Shown piece by piece: positions 31,704 through 42,616 of a DNA stretch of 64,000 nucleotides. How positions within the stretch are numbered: the first letter of the stretch is position 1; each line of letters opens with the position of its first letter. The notes beneath the pieces are model-generated. The model ran no database searches. It was given only the letters and a program-made list of their open reading frames with translations, and was not told the origin of the DNA. A program made the translations under genes and the position numbers. Source of the DNA: Isochrysis galbana (lineage: Eukaryota; Haptophyta; Isochrysidales; Isochrysidaceae); NCBI GenBank assembly GCA_018136815.1, contig CM030933.1, forward strand, positions 3,583,144 through 3,647,143, written 5' to 3'.

Positions 31704-32350
31704 GATAAAGGTACCCAGCTTTATAGGACGAGTCCTACAATGTAGGACGACGTTGTGAACTATGAAGACACGGTTCAATCTAGGAATGAGGAGCTAGGAT
31801 TTGGTTTCTGTGTTCATCTCATTGCCCTCATTGAGTCCTCCTAGAGGCTCAAGACACCATTCTCAGAGCATAATGAGTTATTTGCCACTCGCGGGAGCCT
31901 TCCCGGCAAAAAACGGCGTTGTCCTACGAATTGCCGCAAACACCTGAAGACACGATTTGAGGCTCATGATGAGCTCCCTAGAACTTGCTCCCACGAGATG
32001 AAATGCTCTTTGGCATGGGTTCTTTTCGACCTTCAGTGGAGACCAAGCTTGGTTTTGAAGCCCAATGAGAGTTTTGGCTGCTTTTGCCTCTTGCGGGGCA
32101 AAAACAAAACTCTCGACGCACCTGGTGGCCTCCGATGGCCGAAGTACTCAGTTCACGCTGGAGCCGAAAGCTCGGTCAAGACGAAGTCTACAGCCTTGGC
32201 CATAGTGGGAGCTAAGGATCTCAAGACTGAGTTGGGAGTTGGGACTATCCTTCAGTTGGTGGGAAGTCCCAATCCTTCACTCTCGAAAGTTGTGTGGCTT
32301 TCAAGCTCAGGGTCCTACAAATACACCGAAATCGTAGGACGCGGTCCTAT
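31704..32350. repeat. Nested low-GC block flanked by TAGGAC words
   Basis: Left edge TAGGACGAGTCCTACAATGTAGGACG; right edge CGTAGGACGCGGTCCTATAATGTAGGACG. Both contain the word ATGTAGGACG. Base composition between them is clearly lower in GC than the host element. GAAGACACG(G/A)TT and GAGGCTCA words recur inside. The left edge also carries the R6 word seen at 14956. The plus-strand frame 31998-32357 is open for 119 codons but not recognised. Confidence 0.5.
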
Positions 32351-32612
32351 AATGTAGGACGGAACTTTTTAGCCGCTCTTGTTTCTGCTCACTGGTGGGG
32401 TGTCTGTGCTGGTGGGTGTGTTGTGTTGTGTGGAGGTTGGTTCTGTGTTGTGCGTGGCTCTGTGCGCGTGGCGAGGTGCGGCTCGCGGCCACCTGGGTGG
32501 GCGAGAGCTCTGGGAGAGGGCGGTGCGGTTGCGTGACGTCGGCCATCACTTGGTCAGCCGGCGCGGTGGAGTGGGCGAAGAGAGAGGGGGGAGCGTGGCG
32601 CGCTCCATGACC

Positions 32613-32630
32613 CTATCGTTATAACGATAG
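32613..32630. repeat. Terminal palindrome of the insertion
   Basis: CTATCGTTATAACGATAG is a perfect 18-base palindrome at the right border of the insertion. Equivalent hairpins with different stems end related elements at 24082-24099 and 59484-59502. Confidence 0.85.
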
Positions 32631-32652
32631 TTGATAGTGGTCAAAGCTAAAA
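32630..32652. repeat. Target-site duplication, right copy (23 bp)
   Basis: Same 23 bases as 29134-29156, with no mismatch. Confidence 0.9.
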
Positions 32653-33239
32653 TCGGACATGAAACAATATCCTTATACCCGGCTGTGAACTGTGTGCGCT
32701 GCGCCCCCGACGCGTCCTTGGGCCCACGACCGGAGAAATGTCCTGAAAGTGATGGAAGTGCCTCTGAGTGTGGATCAATGGAGGGATCAGTGTATAGCTG
32801 TATGCCTGATGAGCCTGTTTGATGGAACTTGAACTACTAGGCTCACGCACGCGTTAGCCCTCGATAGCAATTATAATTGCCGTGCGTGCGCAAAAGCGCC
32901 CTTGCCCGTAAGCGGCATAGGAGTCGCCATGCTCGACTTATGATGCAACGCCGCCCACACAGACCTGAATCAAGGCTTTCGTCAGAGATCTACCGTCTCA
33001 GAAAGGCAGTTTCATGAAGTTATTCCTCCCCCGCGCCACCTTCTATACCAAAAACGTGAGCGCTTCCTGTATGGGGCCGCAAAGACGAGATTAACGCAAG
33101 TATTGAATGAATTTTCGGAATTGGAGACACTGAACGTTGACATATAGTCTCATTACACCCATGTATGCCACTGCAAGCACTCCCTTTCACTCACAGCCGG
33201 CCCTATTCTTGTGCTGAGCACCCCTGCCCTGGACCTAAA
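32653..33239. other. Intergenic, no gene recognised
   Basis: Unique-looking sequence between the insertion and the copy B locus; only short frames. Confidence 0.5.
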
Positions 33240-33845
33240 TATCACTCCGAATATCCGACTACCGAACGGTCGCACAACTGCTGAATCTTCGCCTCCACAC
33301 AATCGGGTAGCTTGGACCTGTGGCCCTTCTGGGTTCGAGACAGTGCCCTCACTATGCCCAGGCGCGTGCAAAAGCGCCTGTTCTTGTCGATCTTGTTCTT
33401 GTATCCGGGGACCGGCGAATGCATCTCCATCTAACAGTCCCACGCGCTGGCCTTCTGCATCGAGAGGCACGCCCTCGAGCCACTCTCCCGAAAAATCCGG
33501 CACCTTGCTTTGTGCCACTTCCTGTGCCACGAAGGCCGCCGCCTCAGCATCCCTTCCGGGGTCACACAGCGGGCACACCAGCGCCGATGACGTCGCATTC
33601 TGGCCACGCTGGACTTGAAACACACAAACGCGCTCTGGAACGGTCTCGGGGCCCGCAGCCCCGCCGACAGAGACTCCCCCTGGTGGCCCTGGGGCGAAGT
33701 CCAGCGGGTGCTCCAACACTGGCATGCCATATAGCATGGCTGTCAGCCTCCCTCTGCCTGGGAGAGCTCCTCGCTGGCTCGCGCGCACCCGCCGCTCACC
33801 CGCCAAGTGACCCCCTCTTATAAATCCTAGGGAACCACCTTAAGA
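33240..33845 (-). CDS. Paralogous repeat-gene, copy B
   Basis: Minus-strand counterpart of 22165-22795. The upstream block TTAAGGTGGTTC and the GCGAGGAGCTCTCCC block are present, followed by MLYGMPVLEHPL. The distal block (33415-33242) reads KNRRFCTRLGIVRALS, GHRSKLPDCVEAKIQQL and SVVGYSE before a stop. The middle block WCARCVTPEGMLRRR carries a C-x2-C pair. The DNA of copies A and B has diverged but the distal protein block is retained, which suggests selection. A 217-codon frame on this strand (33806-33153) crosses the distal block in the wrong phase. Family unknown; intron borders not resolved. Confidence 0.4.
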
Positions 33846-33984
33846 GAAACGTGTTGCGGATGTACTTGCATAACGACAAATTGTCACAAGTTTGACCAAA
33901 AGTTTGGGTGGTCCGCCACACGAATCTCGCAAGAACGGCCGACAAGTTTGGGCAAGTCGGGCTAAAAGTATTGGCCTGGCCCTA

Positions 33985-34580
33985 TTTGCTAACGCACACG
34001 GGGCCTGTTTCTAACCGCACTCCATCGGGGGGGTTGCAAATCTCCCCCTCCCCCTCGTTCCATTCTCTTCCGCCCCGGTCCCTGCGGCGCGTCGCCATGC
34101 GGCGCGCCACGGCCTGCTCTCAGAGGTCCTTCATGGGCGCCCAGAAGGCCAGCAGGGGCAGCTCAGGGGGCAGTGGAGGCTGGGGCTCAGCCCCTTGCCC
34201 CCCCCTGCCTCTCCCTCGCTCGCCTCTCCCTCGCTCGCCTCGTCGCCTCGCTGGCCTTGGGTGCCGCCCTGAGTCCCCTGTCCCCTGTCCCCTGTCTGCC
34301 TGGCGACCAAGGATCAAGGATGGGGGGGGGAGTCAGTACGAGAGCTGGCCCATGCGGGCCTGGGAGTGCGGCTCACGACCCGCGCCCCGCGCCCACTAGG
34401 GGTCTGGGCTGATTTGATGAGTGCCCTGCCCCTGCCAGCGGCCAGAGGGCAGGGGCTGGGGTTGAATGTACGGGCCCACCCTGGGGGGTGTGGGGTGTCC
34501 GCGATGGAGAGAGGGGGGCGCGAGGCCCCCATTGTCCCCCACTTATCACTTATAAAAGTAGGTTGGCAAGGCGGGGAGTG
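33985..34580 (+). repeat. Dispersed repeat R1, copy 2
   Basis: Matches the central and right parts of R1: GCTAACGCA at the left, ATGCGGCGCGCC, the GGGGCAGTGGAGG region, and AAAGTAGGTTGG at the right. It lacks the left ~200 bases seen in the other two copies. Confidence 0.75.
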
Positions 34581-35460
34581 AGGGTGAGAAAGGAGAAGGG
34601 GCGTCGTGGCTACGAGAACAAGACCCAATGCCAATGCCACGTGTGAGGCGAGAATATTAAAAGGTTTTTTCTTATACTTATAATATAGGAAGAGGTCCCC
34701 GAAACCGGTTGACCTTGTACCTTTACCAATTGTCCCATCCGGGCATACACCGGACGAGCGATGCGCCAACCGCGCACATCCCCATCGCGGGGGAGGGGCT
34801 CCGTTGCCGTCGAAGGGCTACGGTCCCGCAGCACTAAGGTTATACGAACACAACAATACAACTCTGAGGTCATGCCTCTACTTTATAGATAGAGGAGGCT
34901 AGGTAGATATGTAGATATGCACAGGGTCGCGCGCGCGGCGGGAATATAAAGAAGTTTTTTATAGATGGAGGAGGAGAACGGAGGACTGGGAAGAAAGGAG
35001 GAGGAGCCCCGACCGACGGGGGCCGCGTGGGGGGGGGGGGGGGGGGGGAGACCACGGAGAGGAGGGGGGGGCACGCGTGAGTAGATGAATACTGCGAGTC
35101 TCTACGGGAAGAAGGAGGAAGAAGAGAGGATTCAGACCTCTCCATCAGGATGATGATATGTGTAGAGAGAGGGAATCCTCTCTGTGGATGTTGGAGTTGG
35201 GGAGGGGTGGGGAGGAATAAAAGAGACCGTTTACAGTGTAAGAGAGCATCGAGTTTGGAGATGGAATCTCTTGTGGGAACGAGCAGGATTCCTCCACACC
35301 AGGAGCATGGATAGACTAGAGACGGGCAGAAGAGAATTCTCTCTAAAGTGAGGTCCACAGTCTTAGAGATAGGAGAAGAGAGGGAGAGGGAGCGAGAGAG
35401 AGAGAGCTGAGCAGCAGGGGTGCGAACTACGACAGAGAGAGGGGAAAAGGGGGATGGGGG
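34581..35460. other. Intergenic, purine-rich
   Basis: Contains GAATATTAAAAGGTTTTTTC (34655), a word also found inverted near 41522, the R5 segment at 34777-34810, poly-G at 35029-35048 and increasing GA content towards 35460. No gene. Confidence 0.5.
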
Positions 35461-35507
35461 GGGGGGGGGGGGGGGGGGAGGAGAGAGAGAGAGAGAGAGA
35501 GCGAGAG

Positions 35508-35602
<95 letters not shown>
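35458..35602 (+). repeat. GA microsatellite directly before malic enzyme ATG
   Basis: A poly-G run (35458-35478) is followed by an almost pure (GA)n of about 60 units ending two bases before the ATG at 35604. It must lie in the 5' untranslated region or core promoter. Confidence 0.95.
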
Positions 35603-35603
<1 letters not shown>

Positions 35604-35604
<1 letters not shown>

Positions 35605-38198
35605 TGGCCTCCCCTTCTCCCTCGCGCTCGCTCTCCCTGGCAAAAGGCGTGGCCGCGGCTGGCGGGCTCGACGCATGGAATGCCTCCTCGCCCGAGCTGC
35701 GCCAGCTCCTGCTCACCCTCAGCAAGATGGTCACAGCCAAGAATGTGGAGGAGGCGCTCGAACAAGTGTGCCGCTCTCCTTCCTCCCCCCTCCCCTCCCC
35801 TCCCCTCCCCTCCCCCCTCCCTCCCTCCCTCCCTCCCTCCCTCTCGTGCGCTCGTCCCTCGTCTCTCCTCCCTCGCCTCTCGCCTCTCGCCTCTCCGCTC
35901 TCATTCCTCTCTCCTCTCCTCTCTCTCGCTTTCACTCTGCCTCACTCCCTCGCCCTTGTCCCCTTTCTCTCCCTTTCACTTCTCTCTCTTCCCTCCCCGC
36001 CCCCCTCCCTTCACCCCACCCCCTTCTCTCCCTCACCCGCTCGCTCTCACTCCCTAAAACTCTCACTTTCACTCTCTCCCCCACCCTCCCTAGCTGCCTC
36101 CCTCGCTCCCTTCCCGACTACCTGTCTGTTTGGTTGGTGCCTTCTCTCAGGCCACCTCCCTGCCTCCCCGCTTGCCCTCGTTTTCCATTCGCCCTCAGTC
36201 TTTCTCCCTTCGCATACCCGCAGCTCTCCTCCTCCTTTGGCCCTCTGTCTGCCCAAGCTTTCTCTGAATCCACTTGGTCTGACTCCCATTGGGCCGTTTC
36301 CCGTCACCCGCACGATCCTTCACCGCTGCTGATCGCCCTTGCCTCTATTGCTTGCTTCCCTTGAGGTCCACTCGATCATGAGCCTCGGCCACCAGCTGTG
36401 GGCGTACGCATACATGCGCATGCTATACCATAAGTCACCAGATCTGTACTACACGGTCCTCCTCGCAGAGCCCGTCAAGCTGCTCCCGGTCGTCTACACT
36501 CCCACCGTGGGCGAGGCCTGCCAGAAGTTTGGGCTGATGCCACAATACCGGCGCGGATGCTACGTCTCGCTCAGCGACCGCGGTCACGTGCGCGAGGTAC
36601 TCGAGGAGTATGCGCGCGCCGAGCTGCCGACCGACGCGGCGGGCAGGCCGCTCTGCGACTGCATTGTCTTCTCCGACGGCGGGCGCATCCTTGGACTTGG
36701 CGACCTCGCTGCCTGGGGCATGGGCATCCCCATTGGGAAATTGGACCTGTACACCGTGTGCGCCGGTGTTAACCCGTACCGCACAATCCCACTCATCATC
36801 GATGCCGGCTGTTTCGGCACGGAGGGCAACACGGACCACCTCATCGTGAGGGACCATCCGCTCTACACGGGGATGAGAGCAAACCGGCAGATTCACACAT
36901 CCGCTGCAGGCACCCAGGTGAACACCGCCTACTACGGAAAGGGGTCGATCATTCGTGAACTCTTCGAGGCGGCCACTTCTTTGTTTGGAAGAAGGTGTGC
37001 GACCTTCCCGCCACCTGCTTCTAGCCTTCGGAACCGCATTGAACACGCGGCCGTCGCGAGGCCTCAATGCTACCACACCGTAACCCTACCTAAATGCTAC
37101 GTCCACCCCTTTGCAGATGTCTGCTGCAGTTCGAAGACTTCAACTCGAACGACGCCTTCCCCTTGCTCGAAGAGTACAAGAAGGACTACCTCACTTACAA
37201 CGATGACATTCAGGGCACAGCCGCCGTTGCCGTCGCTGCCATCATGGGCGCCATCAAGCTGCGTGATCCCTTATGCACAAACTACGTTGAAGCTCTCCAG
37301 CACGAGGTACGTGTCTCATCTCACCTTCGACGTATCGGTGCCCTCAAGATGGCGCGTTCGCACTTCCCTACCGCATTCCATTCGTATCGTTCTTGCGCAG
37401 GTGTTCCTCTTCCATGGAGCCGGATCCGCAAATCTCGGTACGGCAACGCTGCTGCGCGACGAGGCAGGAGTCCCCGCCTCCTCCATCTACATTACCAACT
37501 CGCGTGGTGTGGTGTGGTACGACCCCTCGAACCCGAAGAACGGGAACTTCCGCAACGGAGAGCAGAAGGGCCTAGGGGCACGCGGACCTCTCAATTTTGA
37601 CGGCTCTTCGCTCCTGTCGACCATCAAGGCCGTCAAGCCCTCGTGCCTCATTGGCGCCGTCGGGCGCGACCCCAACTGCTTCAACAAGCAGGTGATAGAG
37701 ACGATGCTCGAGGTCAATCCCGGTCGCCGTCCCGTCGTCTTTGCACTCTCAAATCCCATGACGAAAGCCGAAGTCACCGCTGTCAAGGCGTATGGCTGGT
37801 CCAGTGGCCGCGTCATTTACGGGAGCGGGACAGCAATGCCACAAGTGCAGGTCGGCTCAGTTCTGCGTTCGCCGGGCCAAGTCAACAACGTATACATTTT
37901 CCCGGGCGTCTCATTCGGTGCCATCTGCTGCGCGGCCTCCACCATCCCGGAGAAGTTTTTCCTCGCTGCCGCGCGTGGTGTCGCCAACTCTTTGGACGAT
38001 GCAGACGTGAAGGTGGACTCTGTAGTGCCCTCGCGCGCGAGAATCCGCGAGGTATCATTAAATGTTGCGACAGAGGTCGTCCTAGAGGCCCAGCGGCTTG
38101 GCCTTGCGGCACATCGCTTAGGTGAGGATCGCGCTGCTGTGATGGCGAAGCTGCGCGAGATGATGTGGTCACCCCCGCTAAGGGATAGCAGGCTCTGA
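35604..38198 (+). CDS. Malic enzyme, NADP-type probable
   Basis: Four exons, 35604-35765, 36366-36994, 37117-37306 and 37401-38198, all GT-AG, giving 592 residues. It oxidatively decarboxylates malate to pyruvate and CO2 while reducing NAD(P). Catalytic Tyr98 is in VVYTPTVGEAC and Lys179 in GMGIPIGKL; metal ligands are Glu270, Asp271 (QFEDF) and Asp294 (TYNDDIQGT), with the family spacing. The dinucleotide loop is FHGAGSANLGTA. One oddity: GLGDLAAWGMG has Ala where the family normally has GLGDLG. The first exon is short (54 residues), starts MASPSPSRSLSL and could act as a weak targeting peptide, but a cytosolic location is as likely. Intron 1 is 600 bases of CT-rich repeat. The neighbouring gene on the right is convergent. 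Confidence 0.96.
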
Positions 38199-39039
38199 GG
38201 GTTATTTTACTGCCACACTTGGCACATTGTAGCTGGGAGCCGTGAATGGAGCGCTACAGATTTAGTGTGGTGCTTTCGGAGGGTGGTGCTAGCGCAAGGA
38301 AATGGCCTCGGTAATCGGCGAAGGGCGCCTACTCGCTCCCACCGGCAGCGCAAAGCCTCGTGCTCATGCATTTGGTGGCATGGCCGCCTTGGTGAAACGA
38401 AGCGCACGCTCCGCTCCCATCTCGTTCCTCTCGAGCGAAACTTGCACGAGCGCTTTCATCCATGTATCCAAGCAGTTGTTAGCGAAGGAGCGCTTACACT
38501 TACACTCACCCAGCGAATCGTGGCGACTTGAGGTCCTCGACGTCTAACGCCCAGGGAGAAATCTACTACTAGTGCGACGGCCTTATGCCTTACGGCGGGC
38601 TCGGCACCCATACTGGCTCACATCGTCGACACAAGCTCGATAAATTCTTATTCACCCGCTTGTTGTGTTGTTGTGTGCGTGCATACATAGCGTGCACTAA
38701 ATCTAGTGTGTTTGTGTCACAACCACAAACAAGGAACGCTGCCATTGCTTAGCGAGAATAGTAAGGTCTACAATTATGCTGGGAGGTCAGAGGTGCCGGC
38801 AACGTTTAGCATGCGCCCATGGCGGAACGCTGAAACAATACAACATTTGAGTGCGTTAGTACCACTACTGCCGTAAGCGCCCCGGTATACGCACGACAGC
38901 CCTTAGCGCACTTGCACGTAAACCTTGACCAACGTGCTGATGTCTCAAACACACGCAAACATGTGTCCCTTCGAACTCTCCCCTCACAGACCCCTGGCTC
39001 CCATTAGAACTCCCCACAAGTTAAAATAAGAAAACCAGT
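38199..39039. other. Intergenic between convergent genes
   Basis: 3' flank of malic enzyme. Balanced composition, no gene, no obvious repeat apart from a short ACACACGCAAACATGTG word. It leads into the R3-like element. Confidence 0.5.
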
Positions 39040-39265
39040 GAAGCTGCCGCCGCACCAGGGGATGACAACTGAGAGGGGGGGGCGTCCGCTCGCTCGCATC
39101 GCAGTAGGAGAGGCGAGGTGGGAGCTGAATCGCACCCTTTTCTGGCGAAGAGTTTCGTGGTCACACGTAGACCCCCTGGGAGCTTTGTTGTGGGCTTTGG
39201 AGAATTGTCAAAAGATGCCTCCCCCCTCCCATATTAGTAGTTGAAAAGTCCTGTTTGACCGCCCT
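39040..39265 (+). repeat. R3-like element ending CCTGTTTGACCGCCCT
   Basis: The right end is the inverse of AGGGCGGTCAAACAGG, the left end of copies at 5858, 13504 and 56308. The interior matches 20119-20247. Together these suggest terminal inverted repeats of a small DNA transposon (MITE-like). The element stops 12 bases before the EXS gene's stop codon region. Confidence 0.75.
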
Positions 39266-39276
39266 ATAGTGCACGT

Positions 39277-40743
39277 CTATGCCAACAACTTCCAGTGCAC
39301 GTTACTCGGCCTGTGGTGAGGTAGACGTGTCCGATCGGTACCACCATCGAGCGAGGACTTTTCAGTCGGCAATGACTTGATGCAGTGCGCCTCCCATTCG
39401 ACGCGGAATGCGACCCATTGCGCACGTCTCAATAGCTCTACACAACCGAGAAGCAGAATGATGTGCTGTTGTACGACACGTTGCCGTGGTGAGATCAGGA
39501 CCGCCCATCCTAGGCGGGCGATGCTGTTGGTGCATGCAGCCACATGAAAAGCCCAGCGGGGGTACAAGCGTTTGTCGTTGTGTACGGTTATCGACCGGTG
39601 AACGAGGGGGTGGCCCCAATCGAAGTAGAGATCCCATGCTCCAGCATAAAAGGTTGACACCACCGACATCACCCACCACGCATTGTGAAACGAGGCGGAT
39701 CGGCTGGAGGCGAGCGATAGCACAACCACACTGATTGAGCAGCAGTACTTGACGCAGTTCAACGCGTGCCGCCGCACGGGTGTGGCAGCGAGCTGCCGCG
39801 CGCATTGCATTAACCGAATCCAGAATGGGAAAACCGAGAGGATAGCGCTGGCACACCCATACACCAACGACCCATCGGAGGTACATACCTCACTCATTCC
39901 GCTTAAGGAGCCGATGGTGGGCTCGTACGAAATGCCGAAAACCTCGCCCGTAGAGTACATGCAGCCCATCTGTAAAAAGTCGATCAATAACTTTGGCATC
40001 GACGTGAGGATGTCGGCCAGCAAAGTGTCGCAAAAGGAGGGAGCGGTGAGCGGAGCGGTCAGTACGCGAACAAAGCCCTGCAATAGCGATGCACGCTGCG
40101 AGTGGTCGTCCCACTCAGCCATCCAATCGCGCGGCCACAAGAGGAAGAGGATTGTGGTGCCAATGGCGGCAAGGGGCCAGACATGCTTGTTTGGAGTGAG
40201 CTCGCTCGTCAGAGTGAGCACGTAGAGTGAAAAGCACGCGAAGACAACACACATGACGCTAAAGCTAGCTCGCACAATAGCGTGGTAGTTGTGAACCGAT
40301 GGCACGGAGAGGATGTCGCGATAACGCACGCCCGTCCGCTTCCAGATAAAGAGGACGACACCGTAGCACAGCGCAAAGTAGCAAAGTAGGAAGAGGCCTC
40401 GAAACAATGGGTAATAGGCTACTGCCAGCTCTTCCATGGAGCCTTGCTGGTGATGCGCGGCCGCCATTAGCACGGCTGCCATCAGGAACATCTGCAGCGC
40501 AAACCCTGTCTGTAAACCCAGGACAAAGAAACGAGCCTTCAAGGTATCAACAGTGACTAGCTTTGGGAATTCGTGGCCGAGAGTCTCCAAGAGCTTTGCT
40601 GTGGGCACTGGATGCGTAGCAAGTGGGTGTGCGGCGACATCGACAGCCAGGTTGTGCATATTTGCCATGTGACTGAATGCGTCATCGCACGCGCAGGTCG
40701 TCACGCTGGGAATAAGTGGCGCCCGCTGATCTGCAGAAGGCAT
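39277..40743 (-). CDS. EXS-family membrane protein without SPX domain
   Basis: 488 residues from the ATG at 40743 (MPSADQRAPL), no introns. Several membrane spans (FVLGLQTGFALQMFLMAAVL; YYPLFRGLFLLCYFALCYGV; IVRASFSVMCVVFACFSLYV; others). EXS hallmarks: LYR/LFRG, WPRDWMAEWDD, APSFCDTLLADILTSM, IRLMQCARQL, NCVKYCCS, FYAGAWDLYFDWGH and RRAQWVAFRVEWEAH. This is the C-terminal transport part of XPR1/SYG1/PHO1 phosphate exporters. ERD1-type proteins likewise have EXS without SPX and work in the Golgi. Its neighbour on the left of the minus strand order is a full SPX-EXS gene with 10 introns, so this copy may be a retrocopy or a separate ERD1-type gene. Identity between the two looks low by eye, favouring an old split. 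Confidence 0.9.
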   Translation of the reverse strand: MPSADQRAPLIPSVTTCACDDAFSHMANMHNLAVDVAAHPLATHPVPTAKLLETLGHEFPKLVTVDTLKARFFVLGLQTGFALQMFLMAAVLMAAAHHQQGSMEELAVAYYPLFRGLFLLCYFALCYGVVLFIWKRTGVRYRDILSVPSVHNYHAIVRASFSVMCVVFACFSLYVLTLTSELTPNKHVWPLAAIGTTILFLLWPRDWMAEWDDHSQRASLLQGFVRVLTAPLTAPSFCDTLLADILTSMPKLLIDFLQMGCMYSTGEVFGISYEPTIGSLSGMSEVCTSDGSLVYGCASAILSVFPFWIRLMQCARQLAATPVRRHALNCVKYCCSISVVVLSLASSRSASFHNAWWVMSVVSTFYAGAWDLYFDWGHPLVHRSITVHNDKRLYPRWAFHVAACTNSIARLGWAVLISPRQRVVQQHIILLLGCVELLRRAQWVAFRVEWEAHCIKSLPTEKSSLDGGTDRTRLPHHRPSNVHWKLLA

Positions 40744-41584
40744 CGTCGGATGGCGTCAGCCCGATCCTCTCCGATCGGAAAGGACCGAAGGAGTTGGAGG
40801 AGAATGGGAGAGGGTGGACAGGACCCCGACAATCGAGAAGAGGAGGACTTGCAACGGGAGGAGGCGTTGGGGCGGGCGGAGAGCGGGGGGAGGAGGCGAG
40901 AGGCGAGAGGCAGAAGCAAGCGAGAGCGCGCAAGGAAACTGAGCCGCAGGGCGGGGTGGGGGTCTGGAAAGGGGGGGGGGGAGGGGGGAGAAGGGGGGGG
41001 GCGGACAAAGGTCTTCCTCCGTCCGGACGAGAGAAAGCTCTCTCTCTCTCTCGCTGCGAATTCACAGGAATACGAAAATATCCAGCTCTCTCGCTGTGAA
41101 CGGCTCCGCCTGCTACTCGCCGCCCTTGCTCACGTTAGACGTGTGTGCGTTCCTCTCGGGGTAGGAGTATCTGGAGCTTGTGCGTGTCTTCGACTAACCT
41201 CGGTAGGTTGAAGTTAAAGGCATATGGTTTGTGCTACGATAGTAAGATAGTACACCAGTGCGTGGGGCGTGGGGGGCTCATGTTGTTACTGAGCCTCGAG
41301 CCGCACGGGCTCGACACTCGACACCCCCCTCCGGAACGCACAATGCTAGAGGGGACGATTCTACACTCGCACGATGAGACTGACTAGGAGCTAGTTCAGT
41401 AGAGTGCCGGCTGGACCCAGCCTGCAAGCCCTGGAACAGCCGCCTCTAGACTGGTATTGGCCCCAGTGGCGATGGCGTCCGCCGTGCGGAGTTGTTGGGC
41501 AACAGTATCCCGGGCGTAAAAAAAAACCTTTTAATATTCTTACCGCACTCGCGGCGAATGGAACCACTACCTACAACACGTAGC
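40744..41584. other. Intergenic between the two EXS genes
   Basis: 40780-41010 is G/GA-rich on the plus strand, with a CT tract at 41038-41054: upstream region of the intronless EXS gene. No gene is seen. Confidence 0.5.
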
Positions 41585-42062
41585 ACGTAGCATACTTTCT
41601 ACACCCCCATTCCCCCGGCCCTCCTCCCCCCGCCATTAGGCGGCTCCCGCCGTACACTACTAGGGTTCTATGGGGATTGGGGTGTGAAGGGCTTAGATAT
41701 GGTCCGGTGGCCCGCGTCCCGCGTCCCCCGCTGCTGGTGATCCGTCCCCCCCTTCCTCCTATGCCTCTCGGGCTCGCGGCGTACTCTGTCTCGACTTATC
41801 TTGTAAACAGGCGCGGAGCTCTCGCTCACGCCCACCCCCTTCTCCGCGCGCTCTCTCGCTCTCTCCCCCCTCCCGCGGCACGCGCGATGGCGCGCCTGCG
41901 GCAGGCTTGCCGTTCTGCAGTTGCCCATTGGCGACCCCTGGAGGTTCCTGGAGGCCAGCTCAGGGGGCAGAGGAGGTTGGGGCTGGCTGGGCCTTGGCCT
42001 CCCCTGCCTCTCCCTCGCTAGCGCTCCTGAGCCTCTGGGGCCCCCACGGTGCACCTGTCAAC
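41585..42062 (-). repeat. Dispersed repeat R2, copy c
   Basis: Matches the reverse complement of 54040-54480 through CTTTCTACACCCCC, CACTACTAGGG, AGATATGGTC(C)GGTGGCCCGCG, CTTGTAAACAGG(C/T)G, GCGATGGCGCGCCTGCG and the AGCTCAGGGGGCAGAGGAGG segment. The hairpin-bearing 250 bases of copy a are absent here. Confidence 0.8.
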
Positions 42063-42616
42063 TTGTCGACCAGGAGAAACTTTACTGGAGAGTGGAGAGT
42101 GCTCCTGCTCCAACCTTCTCGAATGTTTTCTTTTTTCCTTCGATTTCCCCGAGGTGCATCTGAGATGGGTCTCTGGTTGCGACGATGGAACGAGGCACCA
42201 CACTGACTGCACACTGCGGCCTCCAAGGCTCCACCACAAGATCGCGCGAGGTGCGGTGTCATCGTCTACGTGGGGCTTGAGGCCCTCCTATGTATTTTTC
42301 ATAGTCAAGCCCCCAACGCGAGCAACCCTCAGAAGGGGGGTGGAAATGCTGCGTTAGCTGAAGAAAGATTTATCAACGGGGGAAGGGGAGGAGGTGGAGA
42401 GATGGGAGATAAGGGCGATGTCGTTAGAGAGGTAGGGAAACCTAGACGTTAGCAGGTGTAGGTGTAAGCCGATAGTCTTCAGATGTTTTTTTGGCCTAAA
42501 ATCTTCAGATGTTCTTTTTGAATCGCCGCTGAGTAAAAACCGTCTGCTTAACATCGGAAGGAGACACATTCCAGGATGCGAGCTTCGTAGCTAATCACGA
42601 CGCCCATTGTGTTGCT
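42063..42616. other. Intergenic, no gene recognised
   Basis: 3' flank of the SPX-EXS gene. Only short frames; AAAATCTTCAGATGTTCTTT and GATAGTCTTCAGATGTTTTT at 42470-42520 form a local imperfect duplication. Confidence 0.5.

Larger units (their letters stand above)
29157..32629 (-). mobile_element. 3.47-kb hairpin-ended retroelement-like insertion
   Basis: Bounded by a perfect 23-base direct repeat, so it is a genuine insertion. Its right end is the palindrome CTATCGTTATAACGATAG (32613-32630, sharing the last base with the duplication); the left end is an A run, i.e. a T run on the minus strand. Minus-strand coding parts in order: MERA at 32606, then a Thr/Gln/His-rich stretch, an RRM-like ORF (31159-30731), a Gly/Arg-rich stretch, and a second domain (30190-29494). 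The layout resembles an ORF1-type nucleic-acid-binding protein of non-LTR retrotransposons. No reverse transcriptase or endonuclease is present, so it is non-autonomous or 3'-truncated. A lower-GC block at 31740-32350 flanked by TAGGAC words appears nested. Confidence 0.75.

Noticed and set aside
29157..32629. Complete autonomous LINE
   Set aside because: No reverse transcriptase (FADD/YADD-type) or endonuclease motif was found in any frame of the insertion.
33153..33806. 217-residue minus-strand frame across copy B
   Set aside because: Blocks shared with copy A lie in other phases, so this single frame is not the conserved product.
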